A stretch of 64,000 nucleotides of DNA from Woeseiaceae bacterium. GTDB lineage: Bacteria; Pseudomonadota; Gammaproteobacteria; Steroidobacterales; Woeseiaceae. Below are positions 54,262-63,396 of this stretch, one piece after another. The stretch covers positions 62,001 to 126,000 of the forward strand of contig JANQMR010000002.1 of assembly GCA_028279985.1 (NCBI GenBank), read 5' to 3'. The translations under genes were made by a program, and so were the position numbers. Under the pieces are notes generated by a model. That model was given only the letters and a program-made list of their open reading frames with translations. It did no database searches and was not told the origin of the DNA. Positions within the stretch are counted from its first letter, which is position 1, and each line of letters starts with the position of its first letter.

Positions 54262-56958
54262 ATGAACGATTTTGAGACAAACGATTCTTCCGAGACAGTC
54301 TCCAGTTACGGCTGGTTGACGGAAGCGGTCCACGAAGGCGCGCAGCTCGTCACCGGCAACCGGCGACTGGCGCGCAGGCTGCTCGCCGAATACGCGCGAC
54401 TGCAGGCAGCCGAAGGCAAGCTGGCGTGGCGAACGCCGGTGATACGGGCCTTGCGCGATTGGGTGGACGATGTGCTCGACGCGGCGCCGATCCGCCGTGC
54501 GCCCGCAAGGCTCGGCGCCCAGCAGAGCCTGCTGTTGTGGGAGCGCGTGCTCGAGCGCGAGCTCGGCGAGCCGGTCGCAAGCCTCGGCGCGCTGGTCCGG
54601 CAGGCGCGCGATACCTGGGTCGAACTCAATGCCTGGAGACTGACGCCTGGCGATTGTCTGGACACGGCGCGAGGCCCGGACCAACGCCTGTTCGCGCGTG
54701 CCGCGGCGCGTTATGCCGCCGAACTGGAGCGCGAAGCCTGGATGGACGCTGCGATGGCCGCGTCGGTGCTGGCGCGGCTGCTCGGCGAGGACTTGCTCGA
54801 CGGGGACAGGCTCGACGTTCCGCGCCGGCTGATTCTCGTCGGATTCGACAGGATCACCCCGCAAACACGAGACCTGCTCGACGCGCTGGCCGCGCGCGGC
54901 TGCGAGATCGTCGAACGGGGCGGGGCGGATCGAGGCGCCGTCTACCGCGTGAGCTACGACAATCCGGACGCCGAGCTGCGCGCCGCCGGTCGCTGGGCGC
55001 GGGATCAGGTCGAGGCGGAGCCGGGATTGGCGGTTGCCGTGGTCGTCACCGGTCTCGAGCGAGACGCGGAACGCACGGCGCGCCTGCTGCGTGAAGGCAT
55101 GGTACCGGGCTGGCAATGGAGCGACCCGGCGGCGGCGGCCGTCAACCTGTCCTACGGACGCAGACTGGTCGAGTATCCGGGCGTTTCGATGGCCTTGCTG
55201 GTTCTGCGCTGGCTGGGCGAGCCGCTGGATACCCGTGACATCAGTGTGTTGCTCCGATCGCTCAGCGTCGGCACGGGTCCCATTGCCGGTCGCGCAAGAC
55301 TCGAGCGCCGGCTTCGCGAGCTGCCGGATCGCGAATGGACACCGGAGCTCGCCCTGGGGGCGCTCGGCGGCCGCGACGACGTTGCCGATGCTGCCGACGC
55401 CGATGCCATGGACTGGCTGGCGCGCTTGCGGCGTCTTGCGGCACTGGCCCGCGACCTGCCGCGCATCGCTTCGCCGTCCGGCTGGGCACGGCGCTTCGAC
55501 GAGATATTGGCTGCGATGGGCTGGCCCGGCGCCGATCCGCTGGACAGCAAGGACTTTCAGCTCGTCAACCGTTGGCGCGACGCGCTGAACGAGCTTGCGC
55601 GGCTTGAGCTGGTGGCGAAAACCCTGTCGCTGCGCGAGGCGGTGCGGCGTCTCGTCGACATCGTCTCGGAGGCGATTTTCCAACCCGAGGTCGAGGGCGC
55701 CGTGCTCGACGTGATCGGACCGCTGGAGGCGGCCGGCATGCGTTTCGACAGGCTCTGGATTACCGGTATGACGGCCGACGACTGGCCGCCGGCGGGGCGG
55801 CCGCTGCCCTTGTTGTCCCGGAGCCTGCAGCGCGAACGCGGCATGCCGGACGCCGATCCGCTGGACACGACACGATTCGCCGCGAACGTCGTCGATCGCC
55901 TGCTCGGCAGCGCCGATCTGGTCGTCTGCAGTTACCCGCGCAGCGTGGACGGCGCGGAGCAGATGCCGACGCTCTTGCTGGGCGACTTCAGCCCGATCGA
56001 CCGGGCGCCGCAGGACCCCGGTTGGTATGCCGCGGCCGAGGCCGCCGTTACCGAGGTTAAGGCCGAGCCGGTGCCGCCGGTAACGGCCGGGGAGCGGATT
56101 CGCGGCGGCGCGGCAACGATCCAGAATCAGTTGTCCGATCCGTTCACCGCCTTCGCTTACGGCCGGCTCGGCATCACCCGTTTGTCGCCTATCTTGCACG
56201 GGGTGTCCGCGGGCCTGCGCGGCGCGATCGTCCACGACGCGCTCGAGGCGCTATATCGGGACTTGCCGGACAGTAAAGAACTCGGCGGCCGGGAGGCGGC
56301 AACGTTGTCCCGCCGCGCCGCCGCGGCGTCGCGCGCCGCCGTCGCGCGACACCTGCGCCATGCGGATGGCCCGTTACGCTGGTTGCTGGAGCTGGAACGC
56401 GAACGGACCGCCCGGCTCCTGATCGAAGTGATTGCGGCGGACCTCGAGCGGCCGCCGTTCTCGGTCGTTGCCGTCGAGCAGGAGATCGAGGCCACTGTCG
56501 GCGGCTTGCCGCTCAGCCTTCGTTGCGATCGTATCGATCGTCTCGCCGACGGCTCGCTCGTCGTGCTGGACTACAAGACCGGCAGCCGGCGGCGATTCCT
56601 CGACAGCCAGCAGGAACCCCGGGAGGTACAGCTCGTCGTGTATGCCTGCGCGCTGCAGGAGCGGGTATCCGCCCTCGGACTCTACAACGTGGACAGTCGC
56701 TCGGTGCACATCGACGGCGCCGGGGATTGTCTTCGTTACGACGTGGACGTTGAGCCGGTGCATGTCTATGGCGCTCGACATGGCCTTTGCGAGCTCGAGG
56801 ACTGGGATCGCCGGCTTCAGGCCTGGCAGGCGGTAGTCGGGAGCGCCGCCTCGCGGTTCGCGGCCGGCGACGTTCGGGTCAATGCCAGGCAGAGCCGCGA
56901 CGAGGCGCGTGCGCTGAACCTCTTGAGCCGTTTCGGCGAGCTCATTCACGAGTATTGA
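54262..56958 (+). CDS. AddB-like PD-(D/E)XK nuclease, probable DNA repair protein
   Basis: The 898-residue product has a helicase-like fold without a clear Walker A and a C-terminal RecB-type nuclease (LRCDRIDRLADGSLVVLDYK, about residues 755-775). It matches the 'probable DNA repair protein' paired with a UvrD-type helicase in beta- and gammaproteobacteria. The two would process double-strand ends, like AddAB. GTG 54235 is an alternative start. The stop is followed by the helicase gene after 22 bases. Confidence 0.85.
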   Translation: MNDFETNDSSETVSSYGWLTEAVHEGAQLVTGNRRLARRLLAEYARLQAAEGKLAWRTPVIRALRDWVDDVLDAAPIRRAPARLGAQQSLLLWERVLERELGEPVASLGALVRQARDTWVELNAWRLTPGDCLDTARGPDQRLFARAAARYAAELEREAWMDAAMAASVLARLLGEDLLDGDRLDVPRRLILVGFDRITPQTRDLLDALAARGCEIVERGGADRGAVYRVSYDNPDAELRAAGRWARDQVEAEPGLAVAVVVTGLERDAERTARLLREGMVPGWQWSDPAAAAVNLSYGRRLVEYPGVSMALLVLRWLGEPLDTRDISVLLRSLSVGTGPIAGRARLERRLRELPDREWTPELALGALGGRDDVADAADADAMDWLARLRRLAALARDLPRIASPSGWARRFDEILAAMGWPGADPLDSKDFQLVNRWRDALNELARLELVAKTLSLREAVRRLVDIVSEAIFQPEVEGAVLDVIGPLEAAGMRFDRLWITGMTADDWPPAGRPLPLLSRSLQRERGMPDADPLDTTRFAANVVDRLLGSADLVVCSYPRSVDGAEQMPTLLLGDFSPIDRAPQDPGWYAAAEAAVTEVKAEPVPPVTAGERIRGGAATIQNQLSDPFTAFAYGRLGITRLSPILHGVSAGLRGAIVHDALEALYRDLPDSKELGGREAATLSRRAAAASRAAVARHLRHADGPLRWLLELERERTARLLIEVIAADLERPPFSVVAVEQEIEATVGGLPLSLRCDRIDRLADGSLVVLDYKTGSRRRFLDSQQEPREVQLVVYACALQERVSALGLYNVDSRSVHIDGAGDCLRYDVDVEPVHVYGARHGLCELEDWDRRLQAWQAVVGSAASRFAAGDVRVNARQSRDEARALNLLSRFGELIHEY

Positions 56959-56980
56959 CACGGGGTATTGACGATTGACG

Positions 56981-59900
56981 ATGGACGCCCCCGACTCGCT
57001 GCTGGACGACGATGCCAAAGCGCGCGCGAGCGCCCTGGACACCCGTCGGTCGTTCATCGTGCAGGCGCCGGCCGGTTCGGGCAAAACCGAGTTGTTGATC
57101 CAGCGTTATCTCACCCTGCTGGCGGAAGTCGACGAGCCGGAAGAAGTGCTTGCGATCACGTTCACACGCAAGGCCGCCGCCGAGATGCGCCTGCGCGTCC
57201 TGACCGGACTACAGCGCGCGGCGCGCGGCGAAACGCCGGCAAAGCCGCATGAGCGGATCACGGCACAGGCGGCTCGCGCGGTGCTCGATCGCAATAAGGC
57301 TCGCTGCTGGGAGATCCTGACCAATCCGCGCCGCCTGCGCATCCAGACACTGGACTCGCTGAACGCGGCGATTGCCCGCATGCAACCCCTGACGACGTCC
57401 GCCTCGACTTTCGGCAGCTCGATCGCCGACGAAGCCGCGCTCAAGGCTTTGTATCGACGCGCCGCGGCGGCGACCCTGGACTGGCTGGACGAGCCCGGAG
57501 CCCTGTGCGACGCGACGCGCGAGGTCTTGTTGCACGTCGATGCCAACACTGCCCTGTATATCGCCTATCTCGCGCGGATGCTCGAGACCCGCGACCAGTG
57601 GTTGCCGTTCGTCGCGGTAGGCGCGATCGACGCCGAGACCGGTGCCCTGTTGCGCAGGGAGTTCGAGGCCGGGCTCGAAGCCGTCGTCTCGGCACAGCTA
57701 GAAGCGCTGCGGGCGACTTTCGACGAGGCCTTGTCGCGTGAGCTCATACCCTTGCTCGCCCATGCCGCCGACAATCTGGCCGGCACCGGCACCGGCGCGG
57801 GCATGGGTTCGATTCTGAGGCCCGAGGATCTCGACGCCGGCCTGCCGGCGGCCGATCCCGTCTGCTTGCCGGCATGGCAGGCGATCGGGACGATCCTGCA
57901 GACCCGGCAGGGTGCGTGGCGCAAGACCGTCAACAAGAACCAGGGGTTTCCGCCGGGCGACAAGGAGGCGAAACAGGCCATGCTCGAGCTGTTGTCGCGG
58001 CTCGGCGACGCCGAGGACTTGCGCCGTCGGCTGCATGCCGCGGGCGAATTGCCGCCGTGTCGTTACAGCGACGAACAATGGTCTGTGCTCCTTGCGCTGT
58101 TTCGCCTGCTGCCGCTGGCGGTCGCCGAGTTGCATCGGCTGTTTGCCGTCCGCGGCGTCACCGATTACATCGAAACGGCGCTGACGGCCGGCGAGGCGCT
58201 GGGCTCGGCGGAGCGACCCGGCGATATTGCCTTGCTGTTGGATTACCAACTGCGGCATATCCTGATCGACGAGATGCAGGATACGTCCAGGGCGCAATAC
58301 CGGATGCTCGAGGCACTGACCGGCGGCTGGCAAGCCGGCGACGGCCGGACGCTGTTCTGCGTCGGCGATCCGATGCAGTCGATTTACCGCTTCCGAAATG
58401 CCGAGGTCGCCCAGTTCCTGTTGGCCCGCGCCAAGGGGATTGCGGGCATCGAGTTACAACCGCTGCTGCTACGGCGGAACTTCCGTTCCGGCGAGCGCCT
58501 CGTGAACTGGTTCAATGCGCACTTTCCGGCAGTGTTGCCGGCCGCCAACGAGCCGGCGACGGGTGCCGTCAGTTACTCGGCATCGATTGCCGCGACGGAC
58601 TTCGAGGGGGGCGGCGTGCTCGAGGTCCATCCTTTGTTCGGTAGCGACGTTACCGTGGAAGCCGGTACAGCATTGCGGATCATCGAGGGGATACTCGAAG
58701 GCGAGGACGGAGGGGATGTCGCCGTTCTGGTCAGAAGCCGGACACAGCTCGCGGCACTGCTGGCCCGGCTCAGGGCGTCGGCGATACCGTATCAGGCCAT
58801 AGACATCGATCGTCTCACGGACCTGCCCGAGATTATCGACGTCCTGGCGATCACGCGCGCGGTTGCGCATCCGGGCGATCGTCTCGCCTGGCTTGCCGTG
58901 TTGCGCTCTCCGGCGCTTGGCCTGGATTGGACCGACCTGCTGGCGCTGGTCGGAAAGGACCGTCACAAGACCGTCCCCGAGCTATTGGAAGACGAGGATC
59001 GACTGGCGGCATTGTCGGCTTACGGCCGCGGGGCAGTGACCCGGTTTCGGCCGGTTTTCCAATCGATGTGCGCGGCTCGAAGAACGGAGGGACTGCGCGA
59101 CCGCGTCGAGCGGGTCTGGCTGCAACTCGGCGGCAGTGCGATCGCCCGAGATCCGCAGGCCGTCGAAAACGTCTATCGTTACTTCGACGTGCTGTCGAGG
59201 CTGGAAATCGCCGGCACGCTCGAAGACGTAGCCGAGCTCGAAGCGCAGCTCGATCTCGAACGAGTGTCCAGCGACGCCGATGCCCGCCTGAAGGTGATGA
59301 CCATGCATCGCGCCAAGGGCCTGCAATTCGATCACGTACTGCTGTATGGCCTGGGGCGGGTGCCGCGCCAGGGGGAAAGCCCGGTGCTGGACTGGTTCGA
59401 CCTGCCCGACGAGCACGGCGGCGAACACAAGGTGATCAGCCCGGTGGGACCGCGTGCCGAACTGGAGCGCGACCCGATTCACCGTTTCATCCGAACCCGG
59501 GAATCGCTGAAGGACAGGCACGAGCAGGCCAGACTGCTCTACGTCGCGTGTACGCGTGCGCGCAGATCGCTGCACCTGCTCGGACATACGCGCTTGTCGG
59601 CGGACGGGGAATCCTATCGGACGCCGGACGGTCGGAGTCTTTTGAGCCTGCTGTGGGAGGCTGCGGAACCGGCGTTTGCCGCCGCGTTCGAGCGCGGTGT
59701 TATTCCGACGGAGGCGGCGGAGCAGCAGGAGTGGCTGGTGCCGCGGCTGCGACGTCTGGACAGTGCCTGGCAACTACCGCTTGCGACGGCGGTTCCCGGT
59801 CAGCCGGTCTCGACGGCGGATGAGGCGGCCGAAGCGGTAAGCTACGAGTGGGTCGGCGCCGACGCGCGGTCGGCCGGGACGATCGTGCACCGTTGGCTCA

Positions 59901-60388
59901 AGCTGGCCGCCGAAGGCGATATCCGGCTGGGCCCGGGCAGCCTCGCGGATTCGCGGCCGGTGAGCGAGCGTTGGCTGGTTGCAATGGGGGTGGGCGCCGA
60001 CAAACGCCCGGCGATACTGGATCGGGTGGACGAAGCTTTGCGAGGCGTACTCGCCGACGAGAAGGGCAAATGGCTGCTCGGCGGTGAAGGTCATGCCGAG
60101 CTTGCGTTGTCCGCCGTCATCGACGGCCGCATGACCAATGCAGTCATCGACCGGGTGCGAATCGATGCCGGAACGCATTGGATCGTGGACTACAAGACCA
60201 GCACTCACGAAGGCGGGCGGCTCGAGTACTTTCTGGAGGAGCAACTCCGGCGCTACCGCCCGCAGCTCGAGAAATACGCCGTCGTTTACGAAGCCTGGAG
60301 CGGTGAGCGGCCGCGTTGTGCGCTGTATTTTCCGTTGTTGCAGCGTTTCATAGCGATGCCGTTGGCGAAGCATCCAGCGCAACATTGA
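56981..60388 (+). CDS. AddA-like UvrD-family helicase-nuclease
   Basis: The 1135-residue product has Walker A (QAPAGSGKTELLIQRYL, about 28-44), ITFTRKAAAEMRLRVL, Walker B (ILIDEMQDTSRAQYRM), motif III (FCVGDPMQSIYRFRNAEV), motifs V and VI (MTMHRAKGLQFDHVLL, LLYVACTRARRSLHLLG) and a C-terminal PD-(D/E)XK nuclease (IDRVRIDAGTHWIVDYKTST, about 1060-1075). It is the motor and second nuclease of an AddAB-like complex. TTG 56975 also lies in frame. Confidence 0.9.
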   Translation: MDAPDSLLDDDAKARASALDTRRSFIVQAPAGSGKTELLIQRYLTLLAEVDEPEEVLAITFTRKAAAEMRLRVLTGLQRAARGETPAKPHERITAQAARAVLDRNKARCWEILTNPRRLRIQTLDSLNAAIARMQPLTTSASTFGSSIADEAALKALYRRAAAATLDWLDEPGALCDATREVLLHVDANTALYIAYLARMLETRDQWLPFVAVGAIDAETGALLRREFEAGLEAVVSAQLEALRATFDEALSRELIPLLAHAADNLAGTGTGAGMGSILRPEDLDAGLPAADPVCLPAWQAIGTILQTRQGAWRKTVNKNQGFPPGDKEAKQAMLELLSRLGDAEDLRRRLHAAGELPPCRYSDEQWSVLLALFRLLPLAVAELHRLFAVRGVTDYIETALTAGEALGSAERPGDIALLLDYQLRHILIDEMQDTSRAQYRMLEALTGGWQAGDGRTLFCVGDPMQSIYRFRNAEVAQFLLARAKGIAGIELQPLLLRRNFRSGERLVNWFNAHFPAVLPAANEPATGAVSYSASIAATDFEGGGVLEVHPLFGSDVTVEAGTALRIIEGILEGEDGGDVAVLVRSRTQLAALLARLRASAIPYQAIDIDRLTDLPEIIDVLAITRAVAHPGDRLAWLAVLRSPALGLDWTDLLALVGKDRHKTVPELLEDEDRLAALSAYGRGAVTRFRPVFQSMCAARRTEGLRDRVERVWLQLGGSAIARDPQAVENVYRYFDVLSRLEIAGTLEDVAELEAQLDLERVSSDADARLKVMTMHRAKGLQFDHVLLYGLGRVPRQGESPVLDWFDLPDEHGGEHKVISPVGPRAELERDPIHRFIRTRESLKDRHEQARLLYVACTRARRSLHLLGHTRLSADGESYRTPDGRSLLSLLWEAAEPAFAAAFERGVIPTEAAEQQEWLVPRLRRLDSAWQLPLATAVPGQPVSTADEAAEAVSYEWVGADARSAGTIVHRWLKLAAEGDIRLGPGSLADSRPVSERWLVAMGVGADKRPAILDRVDEALRGVLADEKGKWLLGGEGHAELALSAVIDGRMTNAVIDRVRIDAGTHWIVDYKTSTHEGGRLEYFLEEQLRRYRPQLEKYAVVYEAWSGERPRCALYFPLLQRFIAMPLAKHPAQH

Positions 60389-60402
60389 TTAAAGAGCGCA
60401 TT

Positions 60403-60428
60403 TTGCGTAATATGCGCGAAATACGCAA
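60403..60428. promoter_or_regulatory. Inverted-repeat operator of the toxin-antitoxin pair
   Basis: TTGCGTA (60403-60409) and TACGCAA (60422-60428) are perfect inverted copies, and GCGCAT/ATGCGC (60396-60401, 60412-60417) interleave. The array ends 13 bases before the antitoxin ATG, as expected for autorepression. Confidence 0.65.
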
Positions 60429-60441
60429 AGAGACGAAATCG

Positions 60442-60690
60442 ATGGCAGAGCTGATTTCGGCATCCGAGTTCTCCCGTAATTTTGGTAGATACAAGGATCA
60501 AGCGATAGAAGATCGCGTGGTGGAAGTGTCCAGTAATGGGCGGCGCGTTGGCGCTTTCCTATCCCAAGGAGAGTATGAGCACTACCTTCGACTGAAAGCG
60601 CGTGAGACTCGGGTTTTCAGAATCGATGAGCTTCCGGACGATCTTGTACGCGACATCGAACACGCGGAGTACGGTGTTGTCGATCAATGA
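60442..60690 (+). CDS. Phd/YefM-type antitoxin
   Basis: The product of about 82 residues has the Phd/YefM DNA-binding start (MAELISASEFSRNFGRYKDQ, then VVEVSSNGRRVGAFLSQGEY) and a C-terminal toxin-binding tail. ATG 60412 is a longer alternative but lies inside the operator. Its stop overlaps the following ATG by four bases, the usual coupling in toxin-antitoxin pairs. Confidence 0.87.
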   Translation: MAELISASEFSRNFGRYKDQAIEDRVVEVSSNGRRVGAFLSQGEYEHYLRLKARETRVFRIDELPDDLVRDIEHAEYGVVDQ

Positions 60691-60887
60691 ATGCGGTAGA
60701 CCCGGTTCCGGGTCTTGTCATTCGCCACCGGTTTCTATGGAGTCATGAAGCGGCGGTCGGTCGCCGCGAGGGGCGAAAATCCCGCCCTTGTGCAATCATC
60801 GTAGCTGCCACGCGGACCGGAACGGGCAATGTGCGCGTGACGGTCGCGCCTATCACTCGTAACCCGCCGCATGATGCGGCCGCCTGA
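60687..60887 (+). pseudogene. Truncated PemK/growth-inhibitor-like toxin
   Basis: The 66-residue product has the N-terminal part of a PemK-related family (GLVIRHRFLWSHEAAVGRRE, then RPCAIIVAA and VTVAPITRNPP) and then stops, where relatives continue for about 60-100 residues. Only 31 bases separate the stop from the convergent gspN end. The antitoxin and operator look intact. Most likely the toxin lost its 3' end, so it is probably inactive. Confidence 0.65.
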
Positions 60888-60918
60888 ATTGTATTGCGCC
60901 GGCAGGAGATCCTTGCGC

Positions 60919-61659
60919 TTACAACGACCCTTCCAGCCTGACCTCACGTTGCCCGCGATCGTTCGGCAGTCCCAGCATCGCCATCTGCCGCCGGAGTTTC
61001 TCCGGTGTTTCGGGTTTTGCGGCGACCTGGCCGAGGAAGCGATAGCTGCGGTCCGCAGCAACGGCCAGGCTGGCAGCGAGGTCGAACAGGCCGTCGGTGT
61101 CCTCGACGTTCGCGACGACGCCGTCCTCGCCGGTCGAGAATTCGGCGCGATAACCGCCGATCGACGCGCGGTCGATCAAGGGCATGACGAGCGTGCTGAC
61201 TTCGACGGTTCCGTCTGCCACGACCGGCAGGCCGTCGCGTATTTCCAGGCGTTCGAAACGAAGCGTCGCGGTACCGTCGAGCCCGCTCATGCGTGTGGGG
61301 CCGGCGAGGACGGCCAGCGGCACCGAACCGGTCAGGCCCTTGAACGTGACGGTGCCGCCGACGCCGACGCCGATCCGGGTTTCTATGAAACCGGAAGCCG
61401 GTTCCGTCTCGATCGTGTACACGAGCTTGCCGGTGAACAACAGAAAGGGGTGTGCCTGCCACCGGAGGTTTCTGAGATACACGCCGCCGACACTGGATTC
61501 GCGAGCCGATCCGCGCCAGACGCTGCCCTCGATGCCGGCGAGCGCGACGGAAGCCGGTGACGAGAGTTGGTAAGCGACCCGTGCCGGGAAGCTTGAGACA
61601 ACGGCGATGGTGAAGGTCACCAGGCCGGCGGCGAGCCAGATCTTGCCCTGCCGCGTCAA
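60919..61659 (-). CDS. gspN: Type II secretion protein N
   Basis: The 246-residue product has an N-terminal membrane helix (IWLAAGLVTFTIAVVSSF) and the T2SSN periplasmic beta domain (IEGSVWRGSARESSVGGVYL). It is an inner-membrane-anchored accessory of the secretion machine. The start is TTG 61659, overlapping the gspM stop as TTGA, eight bases after GGAG. Confidence 0.87.
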   Translation of the reverse strand: MTRQGKIWLAAGLVTFTIAVVSSFPARVAYQLSSPASVALAGIEGSVWRGSARESSVGGVYLRNLRWQAHPFLLFTGKLVYTIETEPASGFIETRIGVGVGGTVTFKGLTGSVPLAVLAGPTRMSGLDGTATLRFERLEIRDGLPVVADGTVEVSTLVMPLIDRASIGGYRAEFSTGEDGVVANVEDTDGLFDLAASLAVAADRSYRFLGQVAAKPETPEKLRRQMAMLGLPNDRGQREVRLEGSL

Positions 61660-62144
61660 AGGCGCCGCTCCAGGGTCAGGCTGGCGTTGATCCGTCCCGC
61701 GCCGCTGCGCGCCGATCGGGAGAAACTGCCGGCCTGCACGTCCATCGCGTACTGGTCGCTCAGATCGCCGAGCCAGAGCACCAGGTCGTCGAAGGCGACG
61801 TTTTCGAATTCGACCCGAATCCCGGTGCTGGTCGTCGGCTGGCTGCGTTTCAGCGACCGGTCCAGCCCGCGGGCGCGCAACGTCCGGTCTACAATCACGA
61901 CCGGAGTCTGACCGCGATCGATTCGAGGGCCGCCCGGTCTGCCGGCTGTCGCGGCCATGCTCTTTAGCGGCCGTAACTCCGCGAGCGAGTGCTCCCAGGC
62001 GGCCACGTTTTCGGCAGCGCTGTCGCGGCCTCTGTCGATCGGCAACCAGATCAGTGCCCAGAACAGTGCGACGGCGACGACGGCCGCGCCGGATGCGACA
62101 AAAATCCGCTCTCGAAACGCCAGCGAGTCGAACCAGTCTCTCAC
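61656..62144 (-). CDS. gspM: Type II secretion protein M
   Basis: The 162-residue product has one membrane helix (IFVASGAAVVAVALFWALIW) and a periplasmic ferredoxin-like domain. It partners GspL in the assembly platform. The GTG start overlaps the gspL stop (GTGA) after GAGGAAGG. Confidence 0.9.
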   Translation of the reverse strand: MRDWFDSLAFRERIFVASGAAVVAVALFWALIWLPIDRGRDSAAENVAAWEHSLAELRPLKSMAATAGRPGGPRIDRGQTPVVIVDRTLRARGLDRSLKRSQPTTSTGIRVEFENVAFDDLVLWLGDLSDQYAMDVQAGSFSRSARSGAGRINASLTLERRL

Positions 62145-63394
62145 GCGCCTTCCTCGGTAATCTCGATACGGCTGTTGATGCGGTCGCCGTCTTGCACCGT
62201 GGATTTGATCTCCGCCTTGAACCGGACCGACTCGCTGACCAGTTGCTGGATCCGGTCCAGCGTCGTCACGTCCGGCGCCGTCAGGCTGACGTTGACGACG
62301 CCGGCGCGATAACTGATTTGCTCGATCTCGGCCGTACGATTCTGGGAGAGCGCGCGCGATAGTTGCTGCAAGGACGGCAGGAACACGGGCGCCGCGCCGG
62401 CCGGACCGCCGAGGCTTCGCTGCAGCGACCGGACCGTACCCACCGGGTCGACGACCTCCCGCGCGTCACCGGGCCGGATCTCGCGATACTCGGTCGTAAA
62501 CTGGGCCTTGAGTGCCGCTTCTTCGCCCAAAAGGCGGTAATAGTCCACGCCTTTGCCCACGAGCCCGGCAAGGAACAGCCCCACGAGCAGCATGGCTGCG
62601 TACCGCCACGGTCGGAGCAACTTCGACATCTCGTCTTTTTCGCCGTAAGGCCCCGTCAGCAGGTTCACACCCGCACCGCTTGCCACGGTAACGGCCAGTC
62701 TCGGCAAGGCCCCGTCCGGCAACAGGTTGACGTCAACGCCGTCGAGCTCTTGCCGGAGCGTTTCCCAGTCGCTTTGAAAACGCTCCTCATCCGCCGGTTC
62801 GCAGTAGACCAGCAGGTGGCGAGGCGGCGGTTGCTCGTCTTCGGCGCTTTCGGTCTGTGTTGCGCCGCTCGCCGCGACGAGTTCCAGCGGCGCCAGCGCC
62901 TCGACGGCGAACTCGGTATCGACGCCGTCGTTGAACATCAGCCGGTTGCCGCTGACGAGCAGGCTCATCGTGTTCGGTATGATCGCCAGGCCCTGGTTTT
63001 CGGCGACCATGCGCGATGGCCGGATACCGGCCGCCGCCAGCCGGTCCAGCCAGTCGCGCATCCGCTGGTGCGACGTGATCGCCACCGGCAGCCGGCCGTT
63101 GGGCAGGCGCCTGCCGGGCGCGAAGTGCAGGTCTTCGACGTCGTCGGCCAGCCGGTCCTCCAGGGCGAAGGGCAGCGCCGCGAGGAGCTTCGCGCCGCGT
63201 GCGGGAAGATCGACCGTCACGGTCAAGACGTCCACGGCCGGAAGCAGCACGATGACCTGCCGCTCACCGGCATCGCCGGCGGCCTCGGCCAGGGACCCGG
63301 TCACGGGCGGACTCTGGCGCGCACCGGTATCGTCGACGGCGATCCAGCTCGCGAGATCGTCGTCCTGCGGTCTGATAACGAGATATTCGGCCAA
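62141..63394 (-). CDS. gspL: Type II secretion protein L
   Basis: The 417-residue product has a cytoplasmic actin-like domain (about 1-240, ALPFALEDRLADDVEDLHFA), a membrane helix (YAAMLLVGLFLAGLVGKGVD) and a periplasmic ferredoxin-like domain. It binds the GspE ATPase and GspM. The start is TTG; no ATG is near. Confidence 0.92.
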   Translation of the reverse strand: MAEYLVIRPQDDDLASWIAVDDTGARQSPPVTGSLAEAAGDAGERQVIVLLPAVDVLTVTVDLPARGAKLLAALPFALEDRLADDVEDLHFAPGRRLPNGRLPVAITSHQRMRDWLDRLAAAGIRPSRMVAENQGLAIIPNTMSLLVSGNRLMFNDGVDTEFAVEALAPLELVAASGATQTESAEDEQPPPRHLLVYCEPADEERFQSDWETLRQELDGVDVNLLPDGALPRLAVTVASGAGVNLLTGPYGEKDEMSKLLRPWRYAAMLLVGLFLAGLVGKGVDYYRLLGEEAALKAQFTTEYREIRPGDAREVVDPVGTVRSLQRSLGGPAGAAPVFLPSLQQLSRALSQNRTAEIEQISYRAGVVNVSLTAPDVTTLDRIQQLVSESVRFKAEIKSTVQDGDRINSRIEITEEGA

Positions 63395-63396
63395 GA

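Noticed and set aside
54115..56235. 706-codon open frame on the minus strand
   Set aside because: It lies antisense to the AddB-like gene, whose protein has clear domain signatures; the minus frame is Arg/Gln-rich with no recognisable motif, as expected in GC-rich DNA.
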